Origin: Typha latifolia
Taxonomy: Eukaryota > Streptophyta > Magnoliopsida > Poales > Typhaceae
Assembly: GCA_019914945.1 (NCBI GenBank)
Contig: CM034100.1
Span: 6,151,209 to 6,215,208 of the forward strand
Length of the DNA: 64,000 nucleotides
Reading direction: 5' to 3'
Shown in pieces: positions 49,362 through 60,480 of the stretch. Within the stretch, counting starts at the first letter, position 1; every line of letters begins with the position of its first letter. Under the pieces are notes generated by a model, which saw only the letters and a list, made by a program, of their open reading frames with translations, ran no database searches and had not been told where the DNA came from. The position numbers and the translations under genes were made by a program.

Positions 49362-50570
49362 TATGTTCTGCATTTAGAATAATCAAGATTATATTTATAA
49401 ATCTAGCAAATTCATGATAAAAGAAGTTAAGATTTGTTCATCTTAGGGGATGAAAGAAGTAATTAACCATTAACAACACATGATTTGACTAACCCATAGT
49501 CTATTTCAATAAACATACATGGAATTTATTAAACATTACATCAAATTGTAATAAATCAAACTACAAAAATATAAAATACATATAGAATTACAAATGTTTT
49601 GCATTTGGAATAACCAAGATTATATTTATAAATTTAGCAAATTCATGACAAAAGAAGCTGAGATTTGTTCATCTTAGGGGATAAAATAAGTAATTAACTA
49701 GGGGTGTAAACGAGCCGAGCCTGAGCGAGCCGAATCTAGCTTAGGCTCTTCAGGCTCGGCTCAACTCAAATTGAGCTGAGCCCGAGTTCGAGCCAGGCCG
49801 AGCTCGAGTCGAGCTTGAGCCTGGGTCCGAGCTTGATTGGAGGAGGAGGAGGTAGCGACGACAATGGCTTGCCGAAAGGGAAGGAGGTCGATGGAGGCGG
49901 CGACTGTGGAGACTTGCCAAAAGAGATGGCTACGATGATGACTTGCCAAAGGAAGAGGAGATGGAGGCAGCGACGGCTTGCCGAAGGAAGAGGAGATGGA
50001 GGCAGTGGCGGCAACTTGTCAAAGGAGGAAGAGGCCAAATGAGGAGGCAACTTGTCGAAGGAGGATGAGGAGGCCGTAGAAGTAGGAGTTGTTTTAATAA
50101 AATATTCCTTCGATTGGTGAGGTATGCAATTGAAAAGAACAACCACAGGTTCTAAGCATTAAATATATATTGTACTTCTACTCTTACCCATCAATATCTA
50201 GTAAATAAGGACCATGCCTAGTCTTGGCGAGCTTAGCTTGCTGCAGGCTAGCCAAAATGTTGACCCTAATCTACTATTGCCACTGTTATCTGACACCTAT
50301 TTGAATTGTCTTTTGAGATAAACGAGCCTACCGAGCCGAGCTTGAGCAAGCCTCCTCAGGCTCGGCTCAAAATTTAAATCGAGCCTTAATTTTGAGCTTA
50401 GGCTTAGCTCAGCTTGAGTCGAGCCTAGTCGAGCCCGGGCTTCAATCGAGCCGAGCTCAAGCCGCTCTTTTATTTTGACACCCATAACAATACATGATTC
50501 GGCTAACCCATGGTCTATTTCAATAAACATCCATGAAATTTATTAAACATTAGATCAAACTGTATAAAAA
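49362..50570. repeat. Tandem duplication (about 230 bp), second copy split by an insertion
   Basis: The first copy (about 49362-49590) and the second (49591-49698 plus 50487-50570) share TCATCTTAGGGGAT, AAGTAATTAAC and GTCTATTTCAATAAACAT in the same order. The second copy is interrupted exactly by the element at 49699-50486. Confidence 0.8.
49699..50486. mobile_element. Nested non-autonomous hAT element
   Basis: Starts TAGGGGTGTAAACGAGCCGA and ends TTTTGACACCCATA. GCTCGGCTC/GAGCCGAGC repeats lie at both ends (49710-49840, 50320-50470). The uninterrupted tandem copy to the left shows the site before insertion. No clean 8-bp duplication remains. Confidence 0.7.
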
Positions 50571-51519
50571 ATTCATTGTCCTAGTTTGAACAATGGATCA
50601 CAAATTATTTCATCTCACATTAAATTAAATGATCAAGTGAGGATCTTATCAGATTAGCAATCAGATCCTCCAAATTTTCCATTGCATTTCTGAACATAAA
50701 AAAAATTATTGACTGACCTTGAGCGGTGCAGGTCTGGAGGATGAGATGGATTTAGAATCGACGATAAAGATAGAGGTGGTTGCCGTTGGTGGTGAAGAAA
50801 GAGATAGTCGCTGACTTGCCGTCGGTGTCGCTTCAATGGTGAAGATAGAGATGATCAGTTGGAGACTAGAAAGGATTGACCGTCGATGCTTCAGCGGGGA
50901 AGATAGAGATGATCGTCGTCGATCGGCGCCTCGGTGGTGAAGAAGGCGATGGTCGCTTTTGGTGGCTGGAGTAGCTGGTGGAGAAGAGGGTCAATGGTGA
51001 AGGACATGGTCGTTGACTCCCGTCGGTGTTGCCTCAGTGGTGAAGATGGGGTTTTGATGGTTCGGTGGAGACTAGAGAGGATTGGCCATTGACACCTCGA
51101 TGATGAAGATAGAGATAATCACCATCGGTCGGTGCCTCAATGAAGAAGAAGGTGATGGTCACCTTTGGTGACCGGAGAATCTGGTGGAGAAGAGGGTCGG
51201 TGGAGGGTTTAGGGCTTTGAGCAGTGTTGAGCATGATGACTGATGAGCAGATGAGCAATAGGTTTGGAGAGAAAGCTAGGGCTTTCTTCATATTTATATA
51301 TATATATCATATCAACCGTTGGATCTTAAATCCAACGGTTCTAAATCATACATATATATATATATACCTAATCACGTTGAGCCTAAGCGAGCTAGTGCTG
51401 GCTCGGCTCAATAAATCTTTCGAGCATGATTTTTGGACTCGGCTCAGCTCATTTAGAGCTCGAGCCGAGCCTACAAGCCTCACAAGCCAATGGGCTTTTT
51501 TAAGAGGCCTACTAATAGT

Positions 51520-52077
51520 AGCAGTAGGTGGAGCCACGTATTAGAGTAGGAAGTAATATTAGAAGTGAATAAAAATAAAAGCCTTAAATTAATTATAGAT
51601 GTACGGAGAGGTCAACCATTTTTTAAAATCCTAACTGCCCTCTCTCACTTCCTAATTATCTATTCCATCCCTTGATTTATTAATAGATTAAAATTCCTTT
51701 TAAATGAACAATCAGTTGATACGATAGCTACAGAACGCTTGTCGAGTTAATTATAGTTACGGTCGGAGAATAGTAACTGCCAAGTAGCTTTCCGAGTGGC
51801 AGTAGGAAGTTAGATTTCAATGTCAATTAATGAAATCAAATCAAGCGAGAAGTAGATTTCCAACGGCGGAGATTTTATGTGCATAACGGTTTTATTACTT
51901 ATCTCTTATTATTTGTGAAGAAAATTTAGTTACATTACCATCGGATAACGGCAAAAGCATGCAAATACGCGGAAAAAAGAATACGACGCGGAAATCCGTC
52001 CAATAAGAGTGGAATTCGGATTAGGATTTGATGCTAGTAATAGACTGGAGGAGAGAAGAGTTAGTTGGTAGTTAGCA
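51520..52077. promoter_or_regulatory. 5' flank of the MAPKKK gene
   Basis: All the sequence between the hAT element and the kinase start codon. No core promoter element could be assigned with confidence. Confidence 0.4.
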
Positions 52078-53043
52078 ATGGTTTCGAGAAAATGGAAGAG
52101 AGGTGCAATGCTGGGGAGTGGAAGCACTTCAACCGTCAGCTTGGCAATGATCGTTGACGACGACGACGGCGGCGACGGGGACTTGGTTCCTGTCAAGTTG
52201 ATGGCCATGAAGTCCTCGACATCTTCTGATTCATCCTCCGTGCTGAAGCGCGAGAAGCAAATCTTGGAATATCTCGACGGCTGCTCTGAAATCGTTCGCT
52301 GCTTGGGCGACGATCACGCCGTCGACGAATTCGGCGAGGAGGCCTACAGCATTTTCCTGGAATACGCTCCTTCTGGAAGTCTCTACGACTGCATGAAGTC
52401 CGCCGGCTCAGACGCCTTCTCGGAGAGCCAAGTGAGACGCTTCACCCTATCCCTACTCAAGGGTTTGGCGCATATACACCGCAAGGGCTACGTGCACTGC
52501 GACATCAAGCCGCATAACGTCTTGGTGTGGAGCTCCGACGAGGTGAAGATAACCGACTTCGGGCTGGCGAAGAGGTCCGGAGAGAGGTCGCATGGCATCT
52601 TGATCAGAGGCACCCCGCTCTACGTGGCCCCCGAGGGCGTGAAGCGCAACGAGTACGAGAAGCCAGCGGATATTTGGTCGCTCGGGTGCACCGTCGTCGA
52701 GATGCTGACCGGGGAGCCGGCGCGGAAGCTCCCGGGCAACATGGAGCTGCCCGCCATGTTGTTTCGGATTGGACGCGGGGATCTGTCGGCGGAGATACCG
52801 GAGGCGGTGTCGGAGGAGGGGAAGGATTTCCTGAGGAGGTGTCTGGAGAACGAGCCGGAGAGGCGATGGACGGCTGAGATGCTGTTGGAGCATCCGTTCG
52901 TCTCGGCTGATGGTTTGAGGCCGATGGAGGCGTCTGCGTTATTGATGCAATGCTCGTGCTTCCACGAGCGTAATTCTGATGGTTCGAAGCATGGGGGAGA
53001 TAAGTTTAGTAGGGTGGCAACTCCGCTGCATGGCTTTGTATAG
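52078..53043 (+). CDS. MAPKKK17/18-type (MEKK class) protein kinase, intronless
   Basis: 321 residues from the ATG at 52078. A near-complete kinase domain starts at once: glycine loop GSGSTSTV (13-20), lysine K45 (AMK), helix-C glutamate E59, catalytic loop HCDIKPHN (140-147, D142), DFG (160-162), and GTPLYVAPE (178-186). HCD in place of HRD, the small size and the lack of introns are typical of plant MAPKKK13-21. The 60 residues after the kinase domain have no domain I recognise. Family members activate MKK3-type MAPKKs and MAPK cascades, for example in ABA signalling; that role is inferred for this gene. Coding GC is well above the flanks. A hAT element ends 567 bp upstream. It faces the epimerase-like gene tail to tail. 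Confidence 0.92.
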   Translation: MVSRKWKRGAMLGSGSTSTVSLAMIVDDDDGGDGDLVPVKLMAMKSSTSSDSSSVLKREKQILEYLDGCSEIVRCLGDDHAVDEFGEEAYSIFLEYAPSGSLYDCMKSAGSDAFSESQVRRFTLSLLKGLAHIHRKGYVHCDIKPHNVLVWSSDEVKITDFGLAKRSGERSHGILIRGTPLYVAPEGVKRNEYEKPADIWSLGCTVVEMLTGEPARKLPGNMELPAMLFRIGRGDLSAEIPEAVSEEGKDFLRRCLENEPERRWTAEMLLEHPFVSADGLRPMEASALLMQCSCFHERNSDGSKHGGDKFSRVATPLHGFV

Positions 53044-53869
53044 CCTAATCCATGGTTTAATTCTTTAATCTGGAGGACGAATGTATATAGTTTGCCCATT
53101 GTTTAATTTGTTGTATATTTTGTAGATATAATACAAGTTGGTGGATCTGAAAGCCCCTTAATTGAGATGTTCTGTTATATGTACATTAATTTGTTGATCA
53201 AGATTTTCTATGAATACACGATCTTTTGTTGGTCAGGAATTAATTCACTGTTACAATTCAGACAGATTCGATCTGTATATATATGTACATAATTTGCAAA
53301 TTATCTTGGATAATTATAGTTTGTAAAATATTACATATCACGCATGCATCATCTAGTTGAGTATAAGTGCAGTCTTTATTTCTTTTCATGAACTGCTAAG
53401 TTCCTGTTCACTAATTTTAATTAATTGGTCGTTTCTAGCTAGCTTTCAGGCAAATGTAATTTAATTCCTGATATATATATATATTGGTTTAAAGGTCTCC
53501 CAAGCAAGATAGGGGCGTTAAGGGTGATATTTCATTGATTCTAGCTAGCTTTCTTCAATTCTTCTTAATCAAGGAAACGTCTGCAGCAGTAAGGAGATAA
53601 ATAGTTAGAGAGAATAAAGTTGTGCACTTCTTTGCTCTTCTTTTACTTCTCGTAATCAGGGAGACAAATTAGAAAACAGCAGTATAGATAGAGAGAACCA
53701 GCAAAAAAGAGAGGTAGACGAGGATGAAGAGAGAGCCAAGGACAGGAAACTGCTCACCAGATTTGACAAGCTAATTAATTTAATTATAAAATCTCCACTG
53801 TTATTATTGACTGGTGTTATATAGGATAAAAAAGGATTGTGAAGCCTGATTCAAAGAACATCTTTAAGG
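53044..53869. other. Convergent intergenic region
   Basis: 3' flanks of the kinase (+) and the epimerase-like gene (-). AT-rich, no further gene. Confidence 0.6.
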
Positions 53870-56800
53870 CTAAGGAGAATCAGGTAACCACATACCAATA
53901 ATACTATGTAGACCAGACCTATACGTTGGATATAGCAATGTAACACCAAGTTCATCTTTTAAACGTGCATTGGACACGCGCTTCTCATCACTAGTATTTT
54001 CAGATGTTGATCTTGTATCAGGTAAAGCAGCAACTCTTAAGTTTCTTATCATGTCAGGATACTTTCTCTCTATCAAGGTCTGAGCGAAAGCAAACACCTC
54101 AGCTCGAGGGGCTGGATCATCATCCACGACATTGTATACTTTCCTAAAAGAAACAATAATGTTATTAGCAAACCATGTACATTTTTTCTGAACTATTCCT
54201 CCCTGAACGAGAATAAAGAATAAAAAAAGCCCACTATAATGTAGAAATTGTTTTCCAATAGGAGCATGTCCAGAGGGGTATAAAGATGAGAGAAGTCTGG
54301 TTATAAAAACATGGAACACACCTTGAAAGTGGAGCATTCATGCTAGCCTTAATTGCCCGATAGATGTCCGCAACATGGATCCGTGCTGTGTAATACCTGG
54401 ACTCTCTCAACGTCTGCCCTTCTGACAAGGATTTCCTTCTAATGATGGTGTCCAGAGCACTGGAACAATGATACTGAATCATTATAATGATAGAAGCCAT
54501 GACAAATATTGAGTCATTACGAAAACTTGCAAGATAAAGTAAAACATAAACGGCGACTAGCAGCAATGCAAGAACCTCCATCTAATAGACTCATAGAACA
54601 AGAAACTTCACAGCAAGCTAGCAAGTGCACACACAATTGAAAGGATACCCAGAGAAGTAGTTCAATTAGTCCAATACTCCAGTCAGTTGGTAATAACATC
54701 AAAGCCCATTTATACTTAATAGCAGCCCTCGTATGTCACAATGGAGTCATTTTCATGGCTATAAATATGTGGCGAGGCATATTGGAAGAAATCTGTAGAA
54801 GAAGCATGGGTATGCAATGTACCACAAGTGTATGTTGGTATGCAGGGATCAAGCACAATTAAGAGACACACCTTGCAATTTGCCAAAAATATCTACCTTA
54901 TATCCTTGGCTCATTGACCTGGTCTCTGGGACTGAAGGAGTAACTTATAACCAATTTTTAAATAAGAGAAAAAAAATCGGGGAAGAGATTGTCAGGTTAT
55001 AAGATGCAAACCTTCTTCCAGGACCATATATCCCTCCTAGTCGAAATATGTAAGCAGAAAGACCAAGTTGATTCGCTAATTGAAGCCACCCTTTTTCTGC
55101 TGTATATCTTAACTTTGCAGACTGCACAAAAGATGAACGAATGAAATCACACCAAGCTGCATTTCTAAATATGCATCATTAGAAAGTTAATAATGAATTT
55201 TCAGCACAACATATATTCTTACTCCTCATCAACCCAGGCACCTCCACAATCTCCATAAACACCTGCCATGAAATATTAGAATGGACTTTCTGCTTTGTTC
55301 CGCACAACCTTGTTTATAAAACAATCTAACGCAAAGTCCTCAAAAATATGGCAGGGTAGTTAGATGTAATCCTACTTGTTGAGGATAGGTAGCATAGCCA
55401 TTGAAGATTTCCCTGTCTCAATGTACTTTCCAAGTCCTCATGTAGAAAGAGCAACTACAAAAAAGAAATTAGAGATCACCATGCTTATGGCCATTCACTA
55501 AAATGGCATTTAGAAGCAAGCTCTATTGAAAAACAAAAAGCATTCCAAAGATGAGAACATGTTTGGGGTAAAAGTTAACTTACAGGATCACCAATTCCAG
55601 CCATAGTTGGGATGGAAATGAGCAAATGAGTCGCATGCTGCAAAGCGTGGAGGTCTGTCAACCTAGAGAGTCAAAAATACAAAATACAAATAGTACAAGA
55701 TAAAAGAAAAGTTACTAAGATAAAAGTTAATGACAAGAGTTGAACTGAAAATAAAGCAGTCAATGAGCATAAACATACAAGATATGTATCTTATTGATGT
55801 GTAGAACACATTAGGCCAAGGATTCCAGTTTCGGCCGATCCCGAGTGGGATCGGCCGAAACGGATCGGGATCGGCTATAGCCGATCCCGATCCAGGCCGA
55901 AACCACTCAGTTTCGGCCTGTACACCTGCAGCAGCAGCAGACAGCTGCTGCTGCAGGCGGCTGCAGCAGACAGCTGCCTACTGCAGGCGGTGTCTGCAGT
56001 AGCTGTCAACTGCTGTCAACAGCAGCTAGAGAGAGAGGGGGGAGAGAGAGAAAAAGGAGGAAGAGAGAGTGAGGGAGAAAAAGGGAGAGAGAGTGAGGGA
56101 GAGAAAAAGATAAAAAAAAGAGGGTATGAGAGAGAGATGGGGAAAAAGGAAGAGAGAGTGAGGGAGAAAAAGATAAAAAAAAGAGGGTATGAGAGAGAGA
56201 GGGGGAAAAAGGAAGAGAGAGTGAGGGAGAGAAAAAGATAAAAAAAAAGAGGGTATGAGAGAGGGAGAAAGGAAGAGAGAGTGAGGGAGAGGGAAAGATA
56301 AAAAAAAGAAGGTACGAGAGAGAGAGGGAAAAAGGGAGAGAGAGTGAGGGAGAGGGAAAGATAAAAAAAAGAGGGTATGAAAGAGAGAGGGAAAAAGGAA
56401 GAGAGAGTGCGAGAGAGGGAAAGATTAAAAAAAAGGTGAAAAAGAGAGAAAGAAAAAGATTAAAAAAAGTATGGGAGAGAATTGATACTTTAGACTAATA
56501 GTTAGAGGGATAAGAAAGAAAAGAGGGAGAAAAAGATATTTTTACTTTTTAGGCTTTATATGTGAGTAATTATTATTTCTTATTTTCTTATAATTTTTCT
56601 AAATTTTTAAAAATTTCTCAACATTTTTAATAATATTTAGAATTTTATTTAATTAAAATAGTCCGATCCGATACAAGTGGCCGATACGGCCGATACGACC
56701 GATATGGCCGATACGTATCGTTTTTCCGGACGGCCGATCCCGATTCCGATACCGATTTTTGGAACCTTGCATTAGGCAAGGTTGCTGATTGACAAATTAG

Positions 56801-57966
56801 ATCAAGTTACATCAAAGATTCAAGTCAGCAAGCACAGAGCATTGAGCACCGAGCGCTAATTGCAGCAGCCAAAATCAGAAGGGAATAAGTTCTGTTAGAA
56901 AAAAGATAATTCACAGAACAAAGTTCAGAATACTCACCTATTGACCAGTCCAAGTTAGTACAGTAATGGAAGTCCAAAGAGTTACAATGTATTGCACACT
57001 TGCACTCTAGTACATGTAACTACCTATTGTTCAGAAATTTTAAGTGCATTGAATTGCATGAAATAGATACAAAGAACATGTCATATGACAAAATGAAATA
57101 GACAATGTTAAAGAATGTAAAGAATAAAGTTGGAATACATTTTGTTTTAATTATAAAATTCAGGGAAGAAAAAAAACCAGAAACTTTTTTAATATTTGAA
57201 AAATCTACCTTAAATCATTAATGTTTCAGTTCCATAGCCTTGATGCAAATCACCTCAGACCAAACGAAACATGCTTCAGTTTCCATTCCTAGTTTTAGGA
57301 GAAAACTAAGATCATGTTCTGGTCTTATGGTATACCCGCTGCACTTATTTGAGATAAGATCAGGAAATATCAAACCTCCTTGTTACCCTAAAGTTTGAAA
57401 GAAAGCTACTTCCTTTTAGCAGCATAACTGCACACTAAACTAACTCAATTTTATGCAAAATAATTGTTAATGTAACTATTCAAAGCAGATTCAACGAAAA
57501 CCCAAGAAAGGCCTACTTGCTATTTCTTGCATCAAAGACGAAAGCACCAACTCCCATATCCTCGAGTTCTTTCTTCTTCGCAGCGCTAGTGCAGGTCCCA
57601 GAGACTTCCCTAATAGTCAAACATCGATTGCTTTAAATCTCAAATCTTACGCATGAGAAATCATCAGTAGCAAGATTGGAACCGATCAAAGAGGAAGAGG
57701 TGTTACCATCCCTCTTGGATCAAGCGCTCCGATACGTATCGGCCGACGAATCCCGTCCCGAACACGAACATACGACTGCCTCCCAATTCCGACATCGCCG
57801 CCACCGCCGCCATTGGCACAACACGAGAAGTTGCCGGGCGGCGAATCCTCCTAGGCGAAGTACTCGCCGGGAATTGCCGCGAGACGAGACGATGCGAATC
57901 GCCTCCATCTCGTGACAGAATTGAGATCAGACCTGTCGGCTTCTTCCCCAAAGGACGAATGTGCAC
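53870..57966 (-). CDS. NAD(P)-binding Rossmann epimerase-like protein, eight exons, frame break between exons 5 and 6
   Basis: Exons (- strand): 57966-57707, 57609-57517, 55662-55584, 55454-55376, 55262-55223, 55121-55012, 54459-54322, 54143-53870. It belongs to the SDR/epimerase family with SMFVFGTGFVG-type start (here GTGFVG at residues 70-75), LQWLCYLSST, VYGDCGGAWVDE, FRLGGIYGPGRR, ARIHVADIYRAI and KVYNVVDDDPAPR. All junctions are GT-AG. Exon 5 ends in phase 2 but exon 6 reads on in phase 0, so they do not join in frame, and the 101-bp intron between them holds no usable small exon. Relatives have a short extra stretch at this point, as far as I recall. The first 51 residues are Arg/Ser-rich, as in plastid transit peptides; Met52 (57813) is the alternative start. 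Substrate unknown. Intron 2 carries a hAT element. It may be a recent pseudogene. Confidence 0.72.
55817..56769. mobile_element. CAAGG-type hAT element in the epimerase-like gene, intron 2
   Basis: Starts CAAGGATTCCAG and ends, in reverse complement, CAAGGTTCCAAAAATCGG. A perfect 8-bp target duplication CATTAGGC lies at 55809-55816 and 56770-56777. Subterminal regions are rich in CGGCCGAT/ATCGGCCG, followed by a GCAGCAG/CTGCTG-rich palindromic stretch (55925-56020) and a GA-rich minisatellite. No transposase. Related copies at 2440-2821 and 34298-35049. Confidence 0.88.
56035..56465. repeat. GA-rich minisatellite, about six units of 62-64 bp
   Basis: GATAAAAAAAAGAGGGTATG-like cores recur at about 56109, 56171, 56236, 56297 and 56359, with shorter variants on either side. 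It lies wholly within the hAT element. Confidence 0.85.
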
Positions 57967-59200
57967 TCAAGTCGGTTATACTATTGGCCAAATTTACTGT
58001 AAATTCTAGGATAGATCTTCATGTTTGTTATTACTAAAAATTAGGGCTTTATTTTAGAAATAATTACTACCGTGTTCACTTATATTTTAGAATAAGTTTG
58101 TAATAATTATTTTTAATATAATATAAAGTAACAAAGAGATGGAAAAAATATATTTTTTATAAAATTATTATAAATACTATTTAATTTAAAAAAAGTAAGT
58201 TGCTAGAATATATATCAATTAGTAATTGAGTTAGTACGTTGTATAAAATATAAATTTGATAAATATCATTGTATTCTAGAATGAAGATATTATAGTATTT
58301 AGTCGTTATTCCGAAATAATGAGTTATATTTTAGAATAAGGAGTTATATTCGAGAATAAAAAAAAGTTATGCAAGGAGTTGGCATAGTTATTTGGTGGCT
58401 ACCTGACTGCTTAGCCGGTGAGGGGGTGCTTCACTAAGGGGCTTCCATGCAATGGGCTGGTGGCTGCCTGGCTAGTGAGCGGTGCTTCACCTGGTGGCAA
58501 AAAAACAGAGCCATATATGAGGAAATGAAGGAGTAAAAGAAATGATTCTAACCAAAGATGGTGAACAATGCTACTAGGCTCTCGTGCTCCATGGAATTAT
58601 AGAACTGAGATCCGAATTTGGAGCAAGAAATCATGTCGACCTAAGACCGGAGGTAGGAGGCCCCGAGCAACCGAGCAAACGAGTAGTAAACCACTAAACC
58701 CTAAATGGCTAAATCCTAAATCACTATTCACTTCTATATATAAGCATGGAGATTGATTCTAACCATTAGATCAGTGATTCTAAATTTTTAATCGTCGGAT
58801 GAGGGTTAACCAAATATCAATTCTGCTGACTTTAGTTTTTTTTAAGAGGTTTATCAAAAACACCATATATTTTGCCATTATTATTATTCATCCAAATTTG
58901 CACACGACAACTCTTAACCAAAAAATAAATGAAGTAAATAAAAAATTGGAAATAAAGTAATTGGAAATAAATGAGTAATTATAAAAAATAAATAGTTAAA
59001 CAAATGAGTAAATAGAAAGATTTTCATAATTAAATAAATAGTTACACAAAAAATATGAGGTTTTTTTTTTGCATCACTATAGAATGAGCACATCCCAACT
59101 AGGTTAGCACCTATCCACCTATCTATCATTTGCATAATTCATTCATTAATTGTAATAACTAAAGTAAAATTACATTAGTCATTGAGATTTAAAAACTCAT
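57967..59200. other. Intergenic DNA
   Basis: AT-rich near 58020-58370 with a local direct repeat of GGTGCTTCAC pieces near 58430-58495. No gene recognised. Confidence 0.4.
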
Positions 59201-59224
59201 ATCCCATATTTTTTATTGCAAAAT

Positions 59225-59490
59225 GGTCGTCCACTTGGGATTTAGATTTGGTAGCATACCAATCTTGTAGGCACATCAGCACTTCAATTATTTCTTTTCC
59301 CTAACATGATCTACATTGATCAATCAACTTCCTACTTGTACTGAAAGTAGATTCTAAAAGGTAAAGTAGACATAGGAAAGATAAATATATTATAGTCCGT
59401 GATAGTAATAATTAGAAATCTCATCTCATTTGTCTTTCACCATGCTAAAGTATCTATTTCATCCTCACTTATAAAATGATTATAATATGC
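59225..59490 (-). pseudogene. hAT transposase C-terminal relic
   Basis: On the - strand, with frameshifts: SEDEIDTLAW and KTNEMRFL (59480-59415), then SVQVGS-type remnants of an ESTFST stretch, IDQCRSC (near 59320), and KEIIEVLMCLQDWYATKSK in broken form (59305-59235). This order is that of the hAT dimerisation domain. Confidence 0.6.
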
Positions 59491-59639
59491 TTGAAGCTTA
59501 GTGATCCCCCCCACAAAATAAATAAATAAATAAGTTCTCATTTTAAGTCAGGCAAGCAATGGCTTATTATTGTTACCACTTTCAGGAGGAGTAATAGAAG
59601 GTAAAGGCATAGAGGAAGAAGAACTATATATAATATAAT

Positions 59640-59900
59640 ACAACTATGGTTGGACCTAGTTCTCTCGAACTGAACCACTTTTGTTTTCCAAGAATAAGAA
59701 TTTTGGTTGTTCTGTTCGAATGTGGGGAAGTCTCGTTCAAACGCCTGCATACGTTTGCAAATGCAAAGAACATGATTTGCCCGTTTGAAACGTGGGAAAG
59801 TCATGTTCAAACACCTGCATACGTTGGCAGATGTGGAGAACGTGTTTTGCCGTTCGAACGCGCCCAACTCCATTCAAACGCGCTCGACAAGAATGCATTG
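59640..59900. mobile_element. LTR-like fragment with TTCGAA motifs
   Basis: Two similar stretches (about 59715-59780 and 59785-59850) each carry a GTTCAAACGCCTGCATACGTT-type piece and GTTCGAA-like motifs. They resemble the LTRs at 23330 and 47310. Confidence 0.5.
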
Positions 59901-60066
59901 TTTCTAAGGTTATCTTTTATTTATTTTGCTTGTTAGGTTAGCTTTTAAATATATGGAAAAGCAACCTTATTGTGGTTATCTAATGAATTGAGTTTCTTCC
60001 ACAAATATTCTCCTCTCCTTCTCCTTATTCCTTCCTTCCATGGTTATATCACCTAGACCCTTAGAG

Positions 60067-60480
60067 ATGGTTGCCTTCTACCATCATCAGTAGCGTACTC
60101 AAAGAGGGATTCTCCTACCTCGACAATGGCATCTTAACTATGCTACAAGATCAAGTGACCATCATCCTTCCCAATTTCATCTATTGATCAAGGCTGCGGA
60201 GAAGTGCAAGCACAAGGCTAAGACCAACATGGAACGATATTTGAGGAAGTTCAAAGATGCTCCTTACAAGGTGGAGGACATGCTGAACTTGAACAATACT
60301 AACTATGCAAGGAGAAGTTGCATGACCTCCACTTTCATCGTGCACTTAAACCTTTCAAGAAACTTGCAAGAAAGTTAAAAAAAAGTTGGCTGTCCATTTT
60401 AGCCCTCAAAAGATTGAGCTAATAAGTCTGAAAAGGTTGGAAGAAATTGTTTTCTCCTTTGCCTCTCTTTCAAGGTAATT
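60067..60480 (+). pseudogene. CNL (coiled-coil NBS-LRR) N-terminal fragment
   Basis: Across frameshifts it reads VLKEGFSYLDNGILTMLQDQ (60092-60155), LLIKAAEKCKHKAKTNMERY (about 60182-60240), LRKFKDAPYKVEDMLNL (60241-60290) and ALKPFKKLARKLKK (60342-60385). This is the Rx-type coiled-coil N-terminus of plant NBS-LRR disease-resistance proteins. At least three frame breaks and stops occur and no P-loop or LRR follows, so it is a dead fragment. Confidence 0.75.

Larger units (their letters stand above)
47794..51511 (-). mobile_element. 3.7-kb hAT element with transposase remains
   Basis: Starts TAGGGGTGTAAACGAG; the right end, reverse complemented, starts TAGGCCTCTTAAAA. An identical 8-mer, CTAATAGT, flanks both sides (47786-47793 and 51512-51519). 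GAGC/GCTC-rich subterminal repeats lie inside each end. Transposase remains lie on the - strand at 48520-49210. A second TAGGGGTG element is nested at 49699-50486, and an imperfect tandem duplication rich in GAAGATAGAGATGATC-type pieces lies at 50750-51230. Confidence 0.7.

Noticed and set aside
49766..50146. Pro/Ser-rich 126-codon frame on the - strand
   Set aside because: Falls within the nested hAT element and reflects its imperfect internal repeats.
52453..53099. - and + strand open frames overlapping the MAPKKK
   Set aside because: Shadows in other frames of a GC-rich kinase gene with all catalytic motifs in one frame.
55990..56241. Lys/Glu/Arg-rich 83-codon frame
   Set aside because: Translation of the GA minisatellite inside the hAT element.
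56035..56465. CRISPR-like array
   Set aside because: Units are contiguous low-complexity repeats without unique spacers, in a plant nuclear sequence.
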